The notes beneath the pieces were generated by a model. The model was not told where the DNA came from. It saw only the letters and a program-made list of their open reading frames with translations, and searched no databases. Shown in pieces: positions 8,236 through 16,720 of a stretch of 64,000 bases of DNA; the stretch's first letter is position 1, and each line of letters starts with the position of its first letter. The DNA comes from Streptomyces sp. T12 (lineage in GTDB: Bacteria; Actinomycetota; Actinomycetes; Streptomycetales; Streptomycetaceae), in NCBI RefSeq assembly GCF_028736035.1, contig NZ_CP117866.1, forward strand, positions 10,395,001 to 10,459,000, read 5' to 3'. The position numbers and the translations under genes were made by a program.

Positions 8236-10308
8236 CCGGGGGAGTGCGCGGGCGAGGAGTACCGCCACGTCGTCGTCCGCGGCCTCGGGCATGACGTGGG
8301 CCATGAGCTCGTCGCAGATCTCCTCCAGCGGACGGCCGCAGTGCCGCAGTGCCTGTGCCAGTCGGCGCATGCCCTGGTCGAGGTCCGTGCCGCGGGTCTC
8401 GATCAGACCGTCGGTGTAGGTCACCAGGAGGCTGCGCGGCGGCAGGAGCACCCGCTGGACCTCGCGGTCCTGCCTGCCCACGCCGAGCGGCGGGCCCGCG
8501 GCTCCGTCCAGGAAGGCGACCGTTCCTCGCTCGTCGGCGATCACCGGAGGCGGGTGGCCCGCCCGGGCGATCAGGCAGTGGCCGGTGGCCGGATCGTGAA
8601 CGGCGTACAGGCAGGTGGCCATTTCGTTGTCGCCCAGGTCGGCCACGGCGGCGTCCAGGGAGCGCAGCACCTGGTCGGGCGCCGTGTCCCGGCGTGCCAG
8701 CGTCCGTACCGCCGTGCGCAGCTGGCCCATGACCGCCGCGGCGTGGATGCCGTGCCCCATCACGTCTCCGATCACCAGGGCGGTCCGGTCGTCCGACAGA
8801 GCGATGGCGTCGAACCAGTCGCCGCCCACCTCGTGGTCGCCGGCCGGCAGATAACGCCCGGTGAGTTCCAGTCCGCTGACGGTGGGCAGGGAGGTGTTCA
8901 TCAGGCTGCGCTGGAGGGTGAGTGCCGCGTCGCGTTCCCGGCTGTACATGCGCGCGTTGTCGATGTTCAGCGCGGCTCGGGCGACCAGCTCGTCGATCAG
9001 CAGCGTGTCCTGGTCGTCGAACGGCTCCCGCCCGCGCGTCCGGGTCACCACCACCGCCCCGAGCACGGTGCCCCGGGCCACCAGCGGGACCAGGCGCGCG
9101 GCGCCCACGCGGTCGTACAGGTACGCGCGCAGCCGTTCGGCGCCGGGGGTGGGGATCAGCGGGCCGATGTCGCCCAGGTAGAGGTTCATGGGGTGCCCGG
9201 CACGGATGACCTGCTCGTACACCGATCCGGGCGGCACCTGCATGGTCATGCCGACCGCGAGGTGGTCGGCCGGCGCGGCCGGATCGGTGAAGGCCGCCGC
9301 GGCGCGCCGGACCACGCCGTGCGCCGACGCGGCGGTCTCGTCCGGGGCCATCGCCTCCTCCAGCAACTGGACGTCGGCGGAGTCGGCCAGCCGGGGCACC
9401 AGGACGCGCACCACCTCCTGCGCCGTCTGCGTCAGATCCAGGGTGGAACCCATCTGGACACCCGCCTCCGCCAGCAGCGCGAGCCGCTGCCGCGCCCGCT
9501 CCGCCTCCAGATGGGCCCGCTGCCCCTCCGTGACGTCGATCAGCGAAGCGATCACCCCCATCCGCTGACCGGCCCCGCCGAGCAAGGGGGCGTAGGAGCA
9601 CGACCACGTCCGCATCCGCTGCGGGTCCGAGGCGCCGGAAATGTAGCGGAAGTCGACCACCGCCTCACCCCGGTCGAGGACCTGCCGCATCACCGACTCC
9701 AGCGCGCCGGCGCCGGGGGCGATCTCGGTCACGCGTCTGCCGACGTGCTCCGCCACCGGGACGCCGTCGATCCGGGACAGGGCCTCGTTGACCCGCAGGA
9801 AACGCAGGTCGGGACCGAGCATGGCCAGCCCGATCGGGGACTGGGAGAACAGCCCCTCCAGCGCGGCCAGCGCATCCCGCATCCGCTCCACGGCGGAGGT
9901 CTCCGCCGCGATGGCCAGCACACCCATGCGCCCCCGCCCGTCCGCGATCGGACAGTGCCACATCTCCATGTCGACCACGGTCCCGTCGCGGTGCCGGACC
10001 GGCAGCCGTGCGACCACCGCCGCGCCCGTTCGCAGCGTCCGGGTCAGGCGGTCGGCCAGCTCACGGTTCTCCTCGGGCACGAGTACGCTCCGCGCGTCCT
10101 GGCCCACCATCTGCTCCGGCGTGTGACCGAGCAGGTCCTGCGCGGCCAGCGACCACTGCGCCAGGCGCCCGTCGGCGTCGACCACCCACAGGGCGAGCGG
10201 GAGCAGGTCCTGGAACACCCCCGCATGCCCCGCCGCGGACGTGCGCCGGTCCGGCGTTTCGCCGATCGCATCGTGGGCACGTGCACCGCGGTGACTCGCG
10301 CCGGCCAT
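8233..10308 (-). CDS. PAS-PAS-GAF-SpoIIE phosphatase
   Basis: A 691-residue soluble phosphatase with two PAS domains (about 30-145 and 150-265), a GAF domain (about 285-440) and a SpoIIE/PP2C domain (about 475-690; VGGDWFDAI, VIGDVMGHG, TYTDGLIE, DDDVAVLL). It resembles the neighbouring 815-residue protein across the shared modules but stops after the phosphatase and lacks the HATPase domain, as expected of a tandem paralogue. The ATG at 10308 has GAGGTG six bases upstream. Likely role: dephosphorylation of anti-anti-sigma factors in response to a small-molecule or redox signal. Ligands cannot be inferred. Confidence 0.87.
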   Translation of the reverse strand: MAGASHRGARAHDAIGETPDRRTSAAGHAGVFQDLLPLALWVVDADGRLAQWSLAAQDLLGHTPEQMVGQDARSVLVPEENRELADRLTRTLRTGAAVVARLPVRHRDGTVVDMEMWHCPIADGRGRMGVLAIAAETSAVERMRDALAALEGLFSQSPIGLAMLGPDLRFLRVNEALSRIDGVPVAEHVGRRVTEIAPGAGALESVMRQVLDRGEAVVDFRYISGASDPQRMRTWSCSYAPLLGGAGQRMGVIASLIDVTEGQRAHLEAERARQRLALLAEAGVQMGSTLDLTQTAQEVVRVLVPRLADSADVQLLEEAMAPDETAASAHGVVRRAAAAFTDPAAPADHLAVGMTMQVPPGSVYEQVIRAGHPMNLYLGDIGPLIPTPGAERLRAYLYDRVGAARLVPLVARGTVLGAVVVTRTRGREPFDDQDTLLIDELVARAALNIDNARMYSRERDAALTLQRSLMNTSLPTVSGLELTGRYLPAGDHEVGGDWFDAIALSDDRTALVIGDVMGHGIHAAAVMGQLRTAVRTLARRDTAPDQVLRSLDAAVADLGDNEMATCLYAVHDPATGHCLIARAGHPPPVIADERGTVAFLDGAAGPPLGVGRQDREVQRVLLPPRSLLVTYTDGLIETRGTDLDQGMRRLAQALRHCGRPLEEICDELMAHVMPEAADDDVAVLLARALPR

Positions 10309-10449
10309 GGCGGCACCTCGCTCACATCACCCTTGACCACAGGAGGCTCAAGGACAGCCTAGGTCGCGAGTGGCCCGGCTCACATGGCGTGAAACAGGTA
10401 CCGCCGACACCATGGGTGCTCCGTCACCGGCAGGCTGAAGGGATCAAGG

Positions 10450-13400
10450 ATGTTCCGCAAGGTGCTGGTAGCCAACCGCGGCGAGATCGCGATTCGTGCG
10501 TTCCGCGCAGGCTACGAGCTGGGAGCGCGCACCGTCGCCGTCTTCCCGCACGAGGACCGCAACTCCCTGCACCGGCTGAAGGCCGACGAAGCCTACGAGA
10601 TCGGCCGGCCCGGGCACCCGGTGCGGGCCTATCTCTCCGTGGAGGAGATCGTCCGCGCGGCGCGGCGCGCGGGAGCCGACGCCGTCTACCCGGGGTACGG
10701 ATTCCTGTCCGAGAACCCTGATCTTTCCCGGGCGTGCGAAGAGGCGGGCATCACGTTCGTCGGACCGAGCGCGGAGATTCTGGAGCTGACCGGGAACAAG
10801 GCGCGCGCGGTGGCGGCGGCCCGCGCGGCCGGCGTGCCGGTGCTGGGTTCCTCGGAGCCGTCCACCGACGTGGACGCCCTCGTCAGCGCCGCCGAGGCCA
10901 TCGGCTTTCCGATCTTCGTCAAGGCGGTCGCGGGCGGCGGAGGGCGCGGCATGCGCCGCGTCGAGGAGCCCGCCCAGCTCCGGGAGGCGATCGAGGCGGC
11001 ATCCCGTGAGGCGGCGTCCGCGTTCGGCGATTCCACGGTCTTCCTGGAGAAGGCCGTCGTCGAGCCCCGCCACATCGAGGTGCAGATCCTCGCCGACGGG
11101 CAGGGCAACGTCATCCACCTGTTCGAGCGGGACTGCTCGGTGCAGCGTCGCCACCAGAAGGTGATCGAGCTGGCGCCCGCACCGAACCTCGACCCGGCGC
11201 TGCGCGAGCGGATCTGCGCCGACGCCGTGCGGTTCGCCCGCCAGATCGGCTACCGCAACGCCGGCACCGTGGAGTTCCTTCTCGACCGCGACGGCAACCA
11301 CGTCTTCATCGAGATGAACCCGCGCATCCAGGTCGAACACACGGTGACCGAGGAAGTCACGGACGTCGACCTGGTGCAGGCGCAGCTGCGCATCGCCGCC
11401 GGCGAGACACTGGCCGAACTCGGCCTCGCCCAGGAGACCGTCACCCTGCGCGGCGCCGCGCTGCAGTGCCGCATCACCACCGAGGACCCGGCCAACGGCT
11501 TCCGCCCGGACACCGGCCGGATCAGCGCCTACCGCTCACCGGGCGGCTCGGGCATCCGCCTGGACGGCGGCACCACCCATGCCGGTACGGAGATCAGCGC
11601 GCACTTCGACTCCATGCTGGTCAAACTCACCTGCCGGGGCCGGGACTTCACCACCGCGGTGAGCCGGGCCCGGCGCGCCGTGGCCGAGTTCCGCATCCGC
11701 GGCGTGTCCACCAACATCCCCTTCCTGCAGGCCGTGCTGGACGACCCCGACTTCCGGGCGGGCCAGGTCACCACGTCGTTCATCGAGCAGCGCCCGCACC
11801 TGCTCACCGCCCGCCACTCCGCCGACCGCGGCACGAAGCTGCTCACCTACCTCGCCGACGTCACGGTCAACAAGCCGCACGGTGAACGGCCCGACCTGAT
11901 CGACCCGTTGACCAAGCTGCCCGCGCTGCCGGCCGGTGAGCCACCGGCCGGGTCCCGGCAGCGGCTCGCCGAACTCGGCCCGGAGGGCTTCGCGAGCTGG
12001 CTGCGCGCGTCCCCGACCATCGGCGTCACCGACACCACGTTCCGCGACGCCCACCAGTCGCTGCTCGCCACGCGGGTGCGCACCAAGGACATGCTCGCCG
12101 TCGCCCCGGTGGTGGCGCGCACCCTGCCCCAGCTGCTGTCCCTGGAGTGCTGGGGCGGCGCGACCTACGACGTCGCCCTGCGCTTCCTCGCCGAGGACCC
12201 GTGGGAGCGCCTGGCCGCCCTGCGGGAGGCCGCCCCCAACATCTGCCTCCAGATGCTGCTGCGCGGCCGCAACACCGTGGGCTACACGCCGTATCCCACC
12301 GAGGTGACCGACGCCTTCGTGCAGGAGGCGGCGGCCACCGGCATCGACATCTTCCGCATCTTCGACGCCCTCAACGACGTCGACCAGATGCGGCCCGCCA
12401 TCGAGGCCGTACGGGAGACCGGAACGGCCGTCGCGGAGGTGGCCCTGTGCTACACCTCCGACCTGTCCGACCCGTCCGAGCGCCTGTACACCCTGGACTA
12501 CTACCTGCGCCTGGCCGAGCAGATCGTGAACGCGGGCGCCCATGTGCTGGCCGTCAAGGACATGGCCGGCCTGCTGCGGGCACCGGCCGCGGCGAAGCTG
12601 GTGTCGGCGCTGCGCAGGGAGTTCGACCTGCCGGTCCACATCCACACCCACGACACCGCGGGCGGCCAGCTCGCCACCTACCTCGCCGCGATCCAGGCAG
12701 GCGCGGACGCGGTCGACGGCGCGGTGGCGTCCATGGCCGGCACGACCTCGCAGCCGTCGCTGTCCGCGATCGTGGCCGCGACCGACCACTCCGAGCGGCC
12801 CACCGGCCTGGACCTCCAGGCCGTCGGCGACCTGGAGCCGTACTGGGAGAGCGTCCGCAAGGTCTACGCCCCCTTCGAGGCCGGTCTGGCCTCGCCGACC
12901 GGGCGTGTCTACCACCACGAGATCCCCGGCGGGCAGCTCTCCAACCTGCGCACCCAGGCGGTCGCGCTGGGCCTGGGCGACCGTTTCGAGGACATCGAGG
13001 CGATGTACGCCGCCGCCGACCGGATGCTCGGCCGCCTGGTGAAGGTCACCCCCTCCTCCAAGGTGGTCGGCGACCTGGCGCTGCACCTGGTGGGCGCCGG
13101 CGTCTCCCCGGGGGACTTCGAGGCGGGGCCCGACCGGTTCGACATCCCCGACTCCGTCATCGGCTTCCTGCGAGGCGAGCTGGGCACCCCGCCCGGCGGC
13201 TGGCCCGAGCCGTTCCGCAGCAAGGCCTTGCAGGGCCGCGCCGAGGCCAAGCCGGTGCAGGAACTGAACGCCGACGACCGTGAGGGCCTCGCGAAGGACC
13301 GGCGGGCGACCCTGAACCGGCTGCTGTTCCCGGCACCGACGCGCGAGTTCGACACGCACCGTGACACCTACGGCGACACCAGCGTGCTGGACAGCAAGGC

Positions 13401-13824
13401 CTTCTTCTACGGGCTGCGCCCGGGCAAGGAGTACGCCGTCGACCTCGAGCGCGGTGTGCGGCTGCTGATCGAGCTGCAGGCCGTCGGTGACGCGGACGAG
13501 CGCGGCATGCGCACCGTGATGTCGTCCCTGAACGGCCAGTTGCGGCCGATCCAGGTCCGCGACAGGGCGGCGGCCTCGGACGTCCCGGTGACGGAGAAGG
13601 CCGACCGGGCCAACCCCGGCCATGTCGCGGCGCCGTTCGCCGGCGTGGTGACCCTCACGGTCGCCGAGGGGGACGAGGTGGCGGCCGGAGCCACGGTGGC
13701 CACCATCGAGGCGATGAAGATGGAGGCGTCGATCACCGCCGCGAAGTCCGGCAGGGTGGCGCGACTGGCCATCAATCGCATCCAGCAGGTCGAGGGCGGC
13801 GATCTTCTGGTCGAACTGGCCTGA
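10450..13824 (+). CDS. pyc: Pyruvate carboxylase
   Basis: A complete 1,124-residue single-chain biotin enzyme that carboxylates pyruvate to oxaloacetate (anaplerosis). It has an N-terminal biotin carboxylase (about 1-450, starting with KVLVANRGEIAIRAFRA and containing AGGGGRGMR), a carboxyltransferase domain from about 520 (DTTFRDAHQSLLATRVRT), a central tetramerisation region, and a C-terminal biotinyl domain with AMKMEA, where Lys1090 is the biotin site. Length and order match the pyruvate carboxylase family, not the split acyl-CoA carboxylases. AAGGG precedes the ATG. It is monocistronic, with a strong hairpin 16 bp after the stop. Confidence 0.97.
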   Translation: MFRKVLVANRGEIAIRAFRAGYELGARTVAVFPHEDRNSLHRLKADEAYEIGRPGHPVRAYLSVEEIVRAARRAGADAVYPGYGFLSENPDLSRACEEAGITFVGPSAEILELTGNKARAVAAARAAGVPVLGSSEPSTDVDALVSAAEAIGFPIFVKAVAGGGGRGMRRVEEPAQLREAIEAASREAASAFGDSTVFLEKAVVEPRHIEVQILADGQGNVIHLFERDCSVQRRHQKVIELAPAPNLDPALRERICADAVRFARQIGYRNAGTVEFLLDRDGNHVFIEMNPRIQVEHTVTEEVTDVDLVQAQLRIAAGETLAELGLAQETVTLRGAALQCRITTEDPANGFRPDTGRISAYRSPGGSGIRLDGGTTHAGTEISAHFDSMLVKLTCRGRDFTTAVSRARRAVAEFRIRGVSTNIPFLQAVLDDPDFRAGQVTTSFIEQRPHLLTARHSADRGTKLLTYLADVTVNKPHGERPDLIDPLTKLPALPAGEPPAGSRQRLAELGPEGFASWLRASPTIGVTDTTFRDAHQSLLATRVRTKDMLAVAPVVARTLPQLLSLECWGGATYDVALRFLAEDPWERLAALREAAPNICLQMLLRGRNTVGYTPYPTEVTDAFVQEAAATGIDIFRIFDALNDVDQMRPAIEAVRETGTAVAEVALCYTSDLSDPSERLYTLDYYLRLAEQIVNAGAHVLAVKDMAGLLRAPAAAKLVSALRREFDLPVHIHTHDTAGGQLATYLAAIQAGADAVDGAVASMAGTTSQPSLSAIVAATDHSERPTGLDLQAVGDLEPYWESVRKVYAPFEAGLASPTGRVYHHEIPGGQLSNLRTQAVALGLGDRFEDIEAMYAAADRMLGRLVKVTPSSKVVGDLALHLVGAGVSPGDFEAGPDRFDIPDSVIGFLRGELGTPPGGWPEPFRSKALQGRAEAKPVQELNADDREGLAKDRRATLNRLLFPAPTREFDTHRDTYGDTSVLDSKAFFYGLRPGKEYAVDLERGVRLLIELQAVGDADERGMRTVMSSLNGQLRPIQVRDRAAASDVPVTEKADRANPGHVAAPFAGVVTLTVAEGDEVAAGATVATIEAMKMEASITAAKSGRVARLAINRIQQVEGGDLLVELA

Positions 13825-13839
13825 GTCGCCCGCGTGTCA

Positions 13840-13868
13840 CCCCGCGCAGGTGAGGCACCTGCGCGGGG
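13840..13868 (+). terminator. Terminator hairpin after pyc
   Basis: A perfect 13-bp inverted repeat (CCCCGCGCAGGTG pairing with CACCTGCGCGGGG) with a 3-nt AGG loop, 16 bp past the pyc stop codon. There is no U-tract, which is usual for high-GC actinomycete terminators. Confidence 0.85.
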
Positions 13869-13897
13869 CGACGGCGGGCCGCAGGCCGTCGGCGACG

Positions 13898-13927
13898 CAG
13901 TGGGGCAGCGTTGCAGTGGGGCAGCGT
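13898..13927. repeat. Two-copy 14-bp direct repeat
   Basis: CAGTGGGGCAGCGT appears at 13898-13911 and again at 13914-13927 (16-bp period), between the pyc terminator and the nucleotidyltransferase start. It could be a tandem protein-binding site or simple slippage; nothing else supports either reading. Confidence 0.6.
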
Positions 13928-13984
13928 CATTGAGGTATTTCGTCGATTTCCGGCCTCGACGGACTGGGGGCCGACACTGACCGT

Positions 13985-14791
13985 ATGACCAGGACTCTCG
14001 TGGACCCGCACTCCGTCCCCGCCGAACTCCGCCCCTACCTCCAGGAGGTCGTCCACCGCACACGCGCCGTATGCGGATCTCACCTGGTGAGCGTCGTCGC
14101 CGTCGGCTCCGTCGCGCTCGGCGACTACCGGCACGGGCGCAGCGACACCGACGTGACCGTGGTCGTGGACGGGTCACTGACCGGGCCGGCGTTGCCCGAC
14201 CTGGCCGCCGCACTCGCGCACCCCGCCCTTCCCTGTCCCGCGGCGGGACTGGAACTGGCGGTCTACGACGAGGACTTCGTGGCCCGGCCGTCCGGCGAGG
14301 CCGGGTACCTGCTGGACCTCAACACAGGACCGCTGCTGCCCGACCGGGTCAGCCTCGACCCGGCGGAGTCCTTGTCGTTCTGGTACGTCATCGACCGTTC
14401 CGTCGCCCATCAAGCCGGGCGTGTGCTGTACGGCAGGCCGGCCCGGGAAGTGATCGCCGAACCCGCCCGTGCCGACGTGCTCGCCGCGATCCGCGCCTCG
14501 GTCCGTGAGCACGCCGCCGGCGAAGGACACCTCACGGACAACCGAGTCCTCAACGGCTGCCGCTCCGTGCAGTTCTGCCGTACGGGCCGCTGGCAGCCCA
14601 AGCGCCGGGCGGCGCACGCGGTCGCGGCGGCCGAGGAAGGCTTCCGACCGCTCCTGAACGCCGCACTGCGCAGCTACGAACGCCCCTCGCGCACCGCGGC
14701 GACCGCACTGCCCACCACCGGCGTACAGGCCTTCCTGGCCTGGGTGGCCGAACGCGTCGACGAGACGGCCGACGCGGAGCGGGCCGGGTAG
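13985..14791 (+). CDS. Nucleotidyltransferase with AadA-like C-terminal domain
   Basis: A 268-residue protein with the nucleotidyltransferase-fold motif VGSVALGDYRHGRSDTDVTV near residues 41-60 (GS...GD...SDxD; the acidic pair binds metal) and a C-terminal helical region like the DUF4111 domain of aminoglycoside adenylyltransferases (TDNRVLNGCRSVQFCRTGRW). It probably transfers AMP to a small molecule, but family members are diverse, so drug resistance should not be assumed. It stands alone between the pyc terminator and the TatA/E gene. Confidence 0.7.
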   Translation: MTRTLVDPHSVPAELRPYLQEVVHRTRAVCGSHLVSVVAVGSVALGDYRHGRSDTDVTVVVDGSLTGPALPDLAAALAHPALPCPAAGLELAVYDEDFVARPSGEAGYLLDLNTGPLLPDRVSLDPAESLSFWYVIDRSVAHQAGRVLYGRPAREVIAEPARADVLAAIRASVREHAAGEGHLTDNRVLNGCRSVQFCRTGRWQPKRRAAHAVAAAEEGFRPLLNAALRSYERPSRTAATALPTTGVQAFLAWVAERVDETADAERAG

Positions 14792-14828
14792 GCCGCCGGC
14801 CCGCTCGACAGGCGGGAAAGAGGGTCGG

Positions 14829-15017
14829 TCACTGCCGATGCTGCTGCGTGTCCTGGGTCGTTGCGACCGGATCCTCCTCGTCCTTGATCGCCCTGGCCTC
14901 GGCCTTGAGAATGCGCGCCGACTTCCCCGCGGAACGGGCCAGCTCGGGAAGCTTCTTGGCGCACAGGACGGCTATGACGACGAGGAGGATGATCGCGAGT
15001 TCGCTGAGTCCGAACAT
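14829..15017 (-). CDS. TatA/TatE-family translocase subunit
   Basis: A 62-residue protein beginning MFGLSELAIILLVVIAVL, a single N-terminal helix, then the amphipathic stretch KKLPELARSAGKSARILK typical of TatA/E (phenylalanine-glycine hinge, KLPELxRxxGKxxR) and an acidic, polar tail. It would form part of the twin-arginine export pore. It is shorter than most housekeeping TatA proteins and is probably an accessory copy. The frame runs further upstream, but that extension overlaps the operator repeats, so the Met at 15017 is the sensible start. Divergent from blaI. Confidence 0.85.
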   Translation of the reverse strand: MFGLSELAIILLVVIAVLCAKKLPELARSAGKSARILKAEARAIKDEEDPVATTQDTQQHRQ

Positions 15018-15054
15018 GGGGGGCCCTGTCCTTCTGGTGAGCTGGGTCCTGAAA

Positions 15055-15070
15055 TCTACAGCACTGTCGA
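15055..15070. promoter_or_regulatory. Candidate BlaI-type operator (TCTACA-N4-TGTCGA)
   Basis: An inverted repeat with one mismatch, TCTACA-GCAC-TGTCGA, sits between the divergent tatA-like and blaI-like genes, 38 bp from the tatA start. It shares core and spacing with the perfect palindrome at 18674-18695. BlaI/MecI repressors are known to bind dyads with TACA/TGTA cores, so autoregulation is a reasonable inference. Confidence 0.5.
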
Positions 15071-15100
15071 AATCATGGAAGGCGGCCTCTGCTCTCCTTA

Positions 15101-15131
15101 CGATGTACAGCTCGATGTACAGCTCGATGTA
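15101..15131. promoter_or_regulatory. Overlapping TACA-N6-TGTA dyads before blaI
   Basis: The 12-mer CGATGTACAGCT is repeated twice, and a third partial copy follows. This creates two overlapping dyads with TACA-GCTCGA-TGTA form at 15106-15119 and 15118-15131, ending 39 bp before the blaI start codon. The position is right for an operator of the downstream repressor gene, but the spacing differs from the N4 dyads nearby, so it may be a different or weaker site. Confidence 0.5.
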
Positions 15132-15170
15132 TCGCACATGACGTGCAGGTCAGCGGAAGGGAGACAGGGC

Positions 15171-15596
15171 ATGGCGGACGACCGGCGGCGTTCCCGGCGC
15201 CGGGGGCAGGGTGAGCTGGAGGCGCTGGTCCTGTCGGCGCTGCGGGAGGCGGACGGCCCGGCGACGGCCGGCTGGGTGCAGGAGCGGCTCGGCGGGGACC
15301 TCGCCTACACGACGGTGATCACGATCCTGACCCGGCTGCTGGCCAAGGGCGCGGTGACCCGGGAGCGAGCGGGCCGGTCCTTCGCCTGGACGCCGGCGTC
15401 GGACCAGGCGGGCCTCGCGGCGCACCGGATGCGCAAGGTGCTGGACGCCGAGCGCGACCGGGAAGCCGTACTGTCCAGCTTCGTCACGGGCCTGAGTCCG
15501 GACGACGAGCGGCTGCTGCGCGAACTGCTGGGCGAGTCCCGAAGTGAAGGGGAAGCCCGAAGCGAAGGGGAAGCCCGAAACGAAGGGGAACACTGA
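15171..15596 (+). CDS. BlaI/MecI/CopY-family repressor
   Basis: A 141-residue winged-helix repressor of the BlaI/MecI (penicillinase repressor) family: GELEALVLSALREADGPATAGWV leads into the recognition region AYTTVITILTRLLAKGAVTRE, followed by a helical dimerisation and cleavage segment. In this family an M56 membrane protease cleaves the repressor on signal; here such a protease gene follows 6 bp after the stop. GGAAGGGAG precedes the ATG. The last residues are a degenerate SEGEAR repeat encoded by an 18-bp tandem repeat, which looks like a recent addition. Confidence 0.88.
   Translation: MADDRRRSRRRGQGELEALVLSALREADGPATAGWVQERLGGDLAYTTVITILTRLLAKGAVTRERAGRSFAWTPASDQAGLAAHRMRKVLDAERDREAVLSSFVTGLSPDDERLLRELLGESRSEGEARSEGEARNEGEH
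15543..15593. repeat. 18-bp tandem repeat in the 3' end of blaI
   Basis: Units AGTGAAGGGGAAGCCCGA (15543-15560) and AGCGAAGGGGAAGCCCGA (15561-15578), plus a partial third unit (15579-15593), encode SEGEAR/SEGEAR/NEGEH immediately before the stop codon. Copy-number change would stay in frame and vary only the acidic tail length. Confidence 0.85.
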
Positions 15597-15602
15597 CGCC
15601 TC

Positions 15603-16535
15603 ATGGGGGTTTTCGTCTTTCTGCCGCTGGTCCTGCCGCTCACGGCATGGCCGATCGCGCGCCTGGCCGAGCAGCACCTGCATCCCCGCACCGCGACGCG
15701 GCTGCTGACCGGCGTGGCCGTGGTGATGGCGATGTGCAGCACGGTGTGCCTGGGCCTGGTGATGGTGGTGGGCACCGCTCAACTGCCCGGCAACCCGCTG
15801 CCCGACGGCTGGTCCGACCCCGAGGTGCGTGCGGCGGTGCCGTACGACGAGGTCGTCGGCAAGGCGGCGATTCCGGCGCTGTGCGCGGTGGTCGTGGCCT
15901 GCGGCCGGACCCTGTGGCGGCACGGCCGGGTGCGCCGCCGTGCCCACCGGGCGCTGGCCGGGCTGCGGGGGACGGGAGTTGCCGTACTCCCCGACGAGGC
16001 GCCGTACGCATACGCGCTGCCGGGCGGCCGCCGCGACCGCGTGGTGGTGACCACGGCGCTGTTGGACCGCCTCGAACCCGCCGAACGCCGTGCGCTGTTC
16101 GCCCATGAGCGGGCCCATCTGGCCGCGCGGCACCACCGCTTCCTGCTCGCCGTCCAACTGGCCGCTCGGGCCAATCCGTTCCTGCGTCCGCTGCGTACAG
16201 CGGTGTCCTACACCGCGGAACGCTGGGCGGACGAAGAGGCGGCACGGGCGGTCGGCAGCCGCCGGACGGTGGCGTGCGCGATCGGCAAGGCGGCCCTCGT
16301 GTCCCGGGGCACTCCGGTCGCGACGCTCGCCGGCTTCGCGGCGCCGGGGCCGGTGCCGCGCCGAGTGGCCGCGCTGCTCGGGCCCGCTCCGCCGGTACGC
16401 CGCTGGCCGTCGCTGTTCACGTCGGTGGGCCTGGCGGCGTGGTGCGCGGCCGCGGGGACGGCCGTGTCGGCGATGTCGTCCGCGAACTCGGCGGTGACGA
16501 TGGTCCTCATCCTGCGCGCTGCGACGCCCCTGTGA
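15603..16535 (+). CDS. BlaR1-like M56-family membrane metallopeptidase
   Basis: A 310-residue membrane protein with hydrophobic segments at about 1-20, 33-58, 88-105 and 273-305 and a zinc-protease motif HERAH at residues 168-172, the HExxH of the M56/M48 family. It probably cleaves the BlaI-like repressor encoded 6 bp upstream. Unlike true BlaR1/MecR1 there is no extracellular penicillin-binding domain after the last helix, so the inducer need not be a beta-lactam. This short form is common in actinomycetes; the signal is unknown. Confidence 0.85.
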   Translation: MGVFVFLPLVLPLTAWPIARLAEQHLHPRTATRLLTGVAVVMAMCSTVCLGLVMVVGTAQLPGNPLPDGWSDPEVRAAVPYDEVVGKAAIPALCAVVVACGRTLWRHGRVRRRAHRALAGLRGTGVAVLPDEAPYAYALPGGRRDRVVVTTALLDRLEPAERRALFAHERAHLAARHHRFLLAVQLAARANPFLRPLRTAVSYTAERWADEEAARAVGSRRTVACAIGKAALVSRGTPVATLAGFAAPGPVPRRVAALLGPAPPVRRWPSLFTSVGLAAWCAAAGTAVSAMSSANSAVTMVLILRAATPL

Positions 16536-16720
16536 ACGAGGGGCGCCCGATCAGTCGTTGACCCCGTTCCGGACCCGGTACCGGTGGCGCTGGTCACCAG
16601 CGGTTCTCCCGAGAATTTCGCGTGTTCGTTCGGTTCAGGCAACTGATATCGCCGAGATCGTGGTCTGATCACGGTGAGGGGGCCGGGCCTTACGGCCGTA
16701 CATCTACAGAGGGGGCGCGG

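Noticed and set aside
10450..13824. Acyl-CoA carboxylase alpha chain
   Set aside because: A pyruvate-carboxylase-type carboxyltransferase domain (DTTFRDAHQS) lies between the biotin carboxylase and biotinyl domains.
13985..14791. Calling this an aminoglycoside-resistance gene
   Set aside because: Only the nucleotidyltransferase fold and AadA-like tail are visible; specificity is not supported and the context is chromosomal.
14838..15170. A longer BlaI-like protein starting upstream of the ATG at 15171
   Set aside because: The extension would be antisense to tatA and run through the operator repeats; GGAAGGGAG supports 15171.
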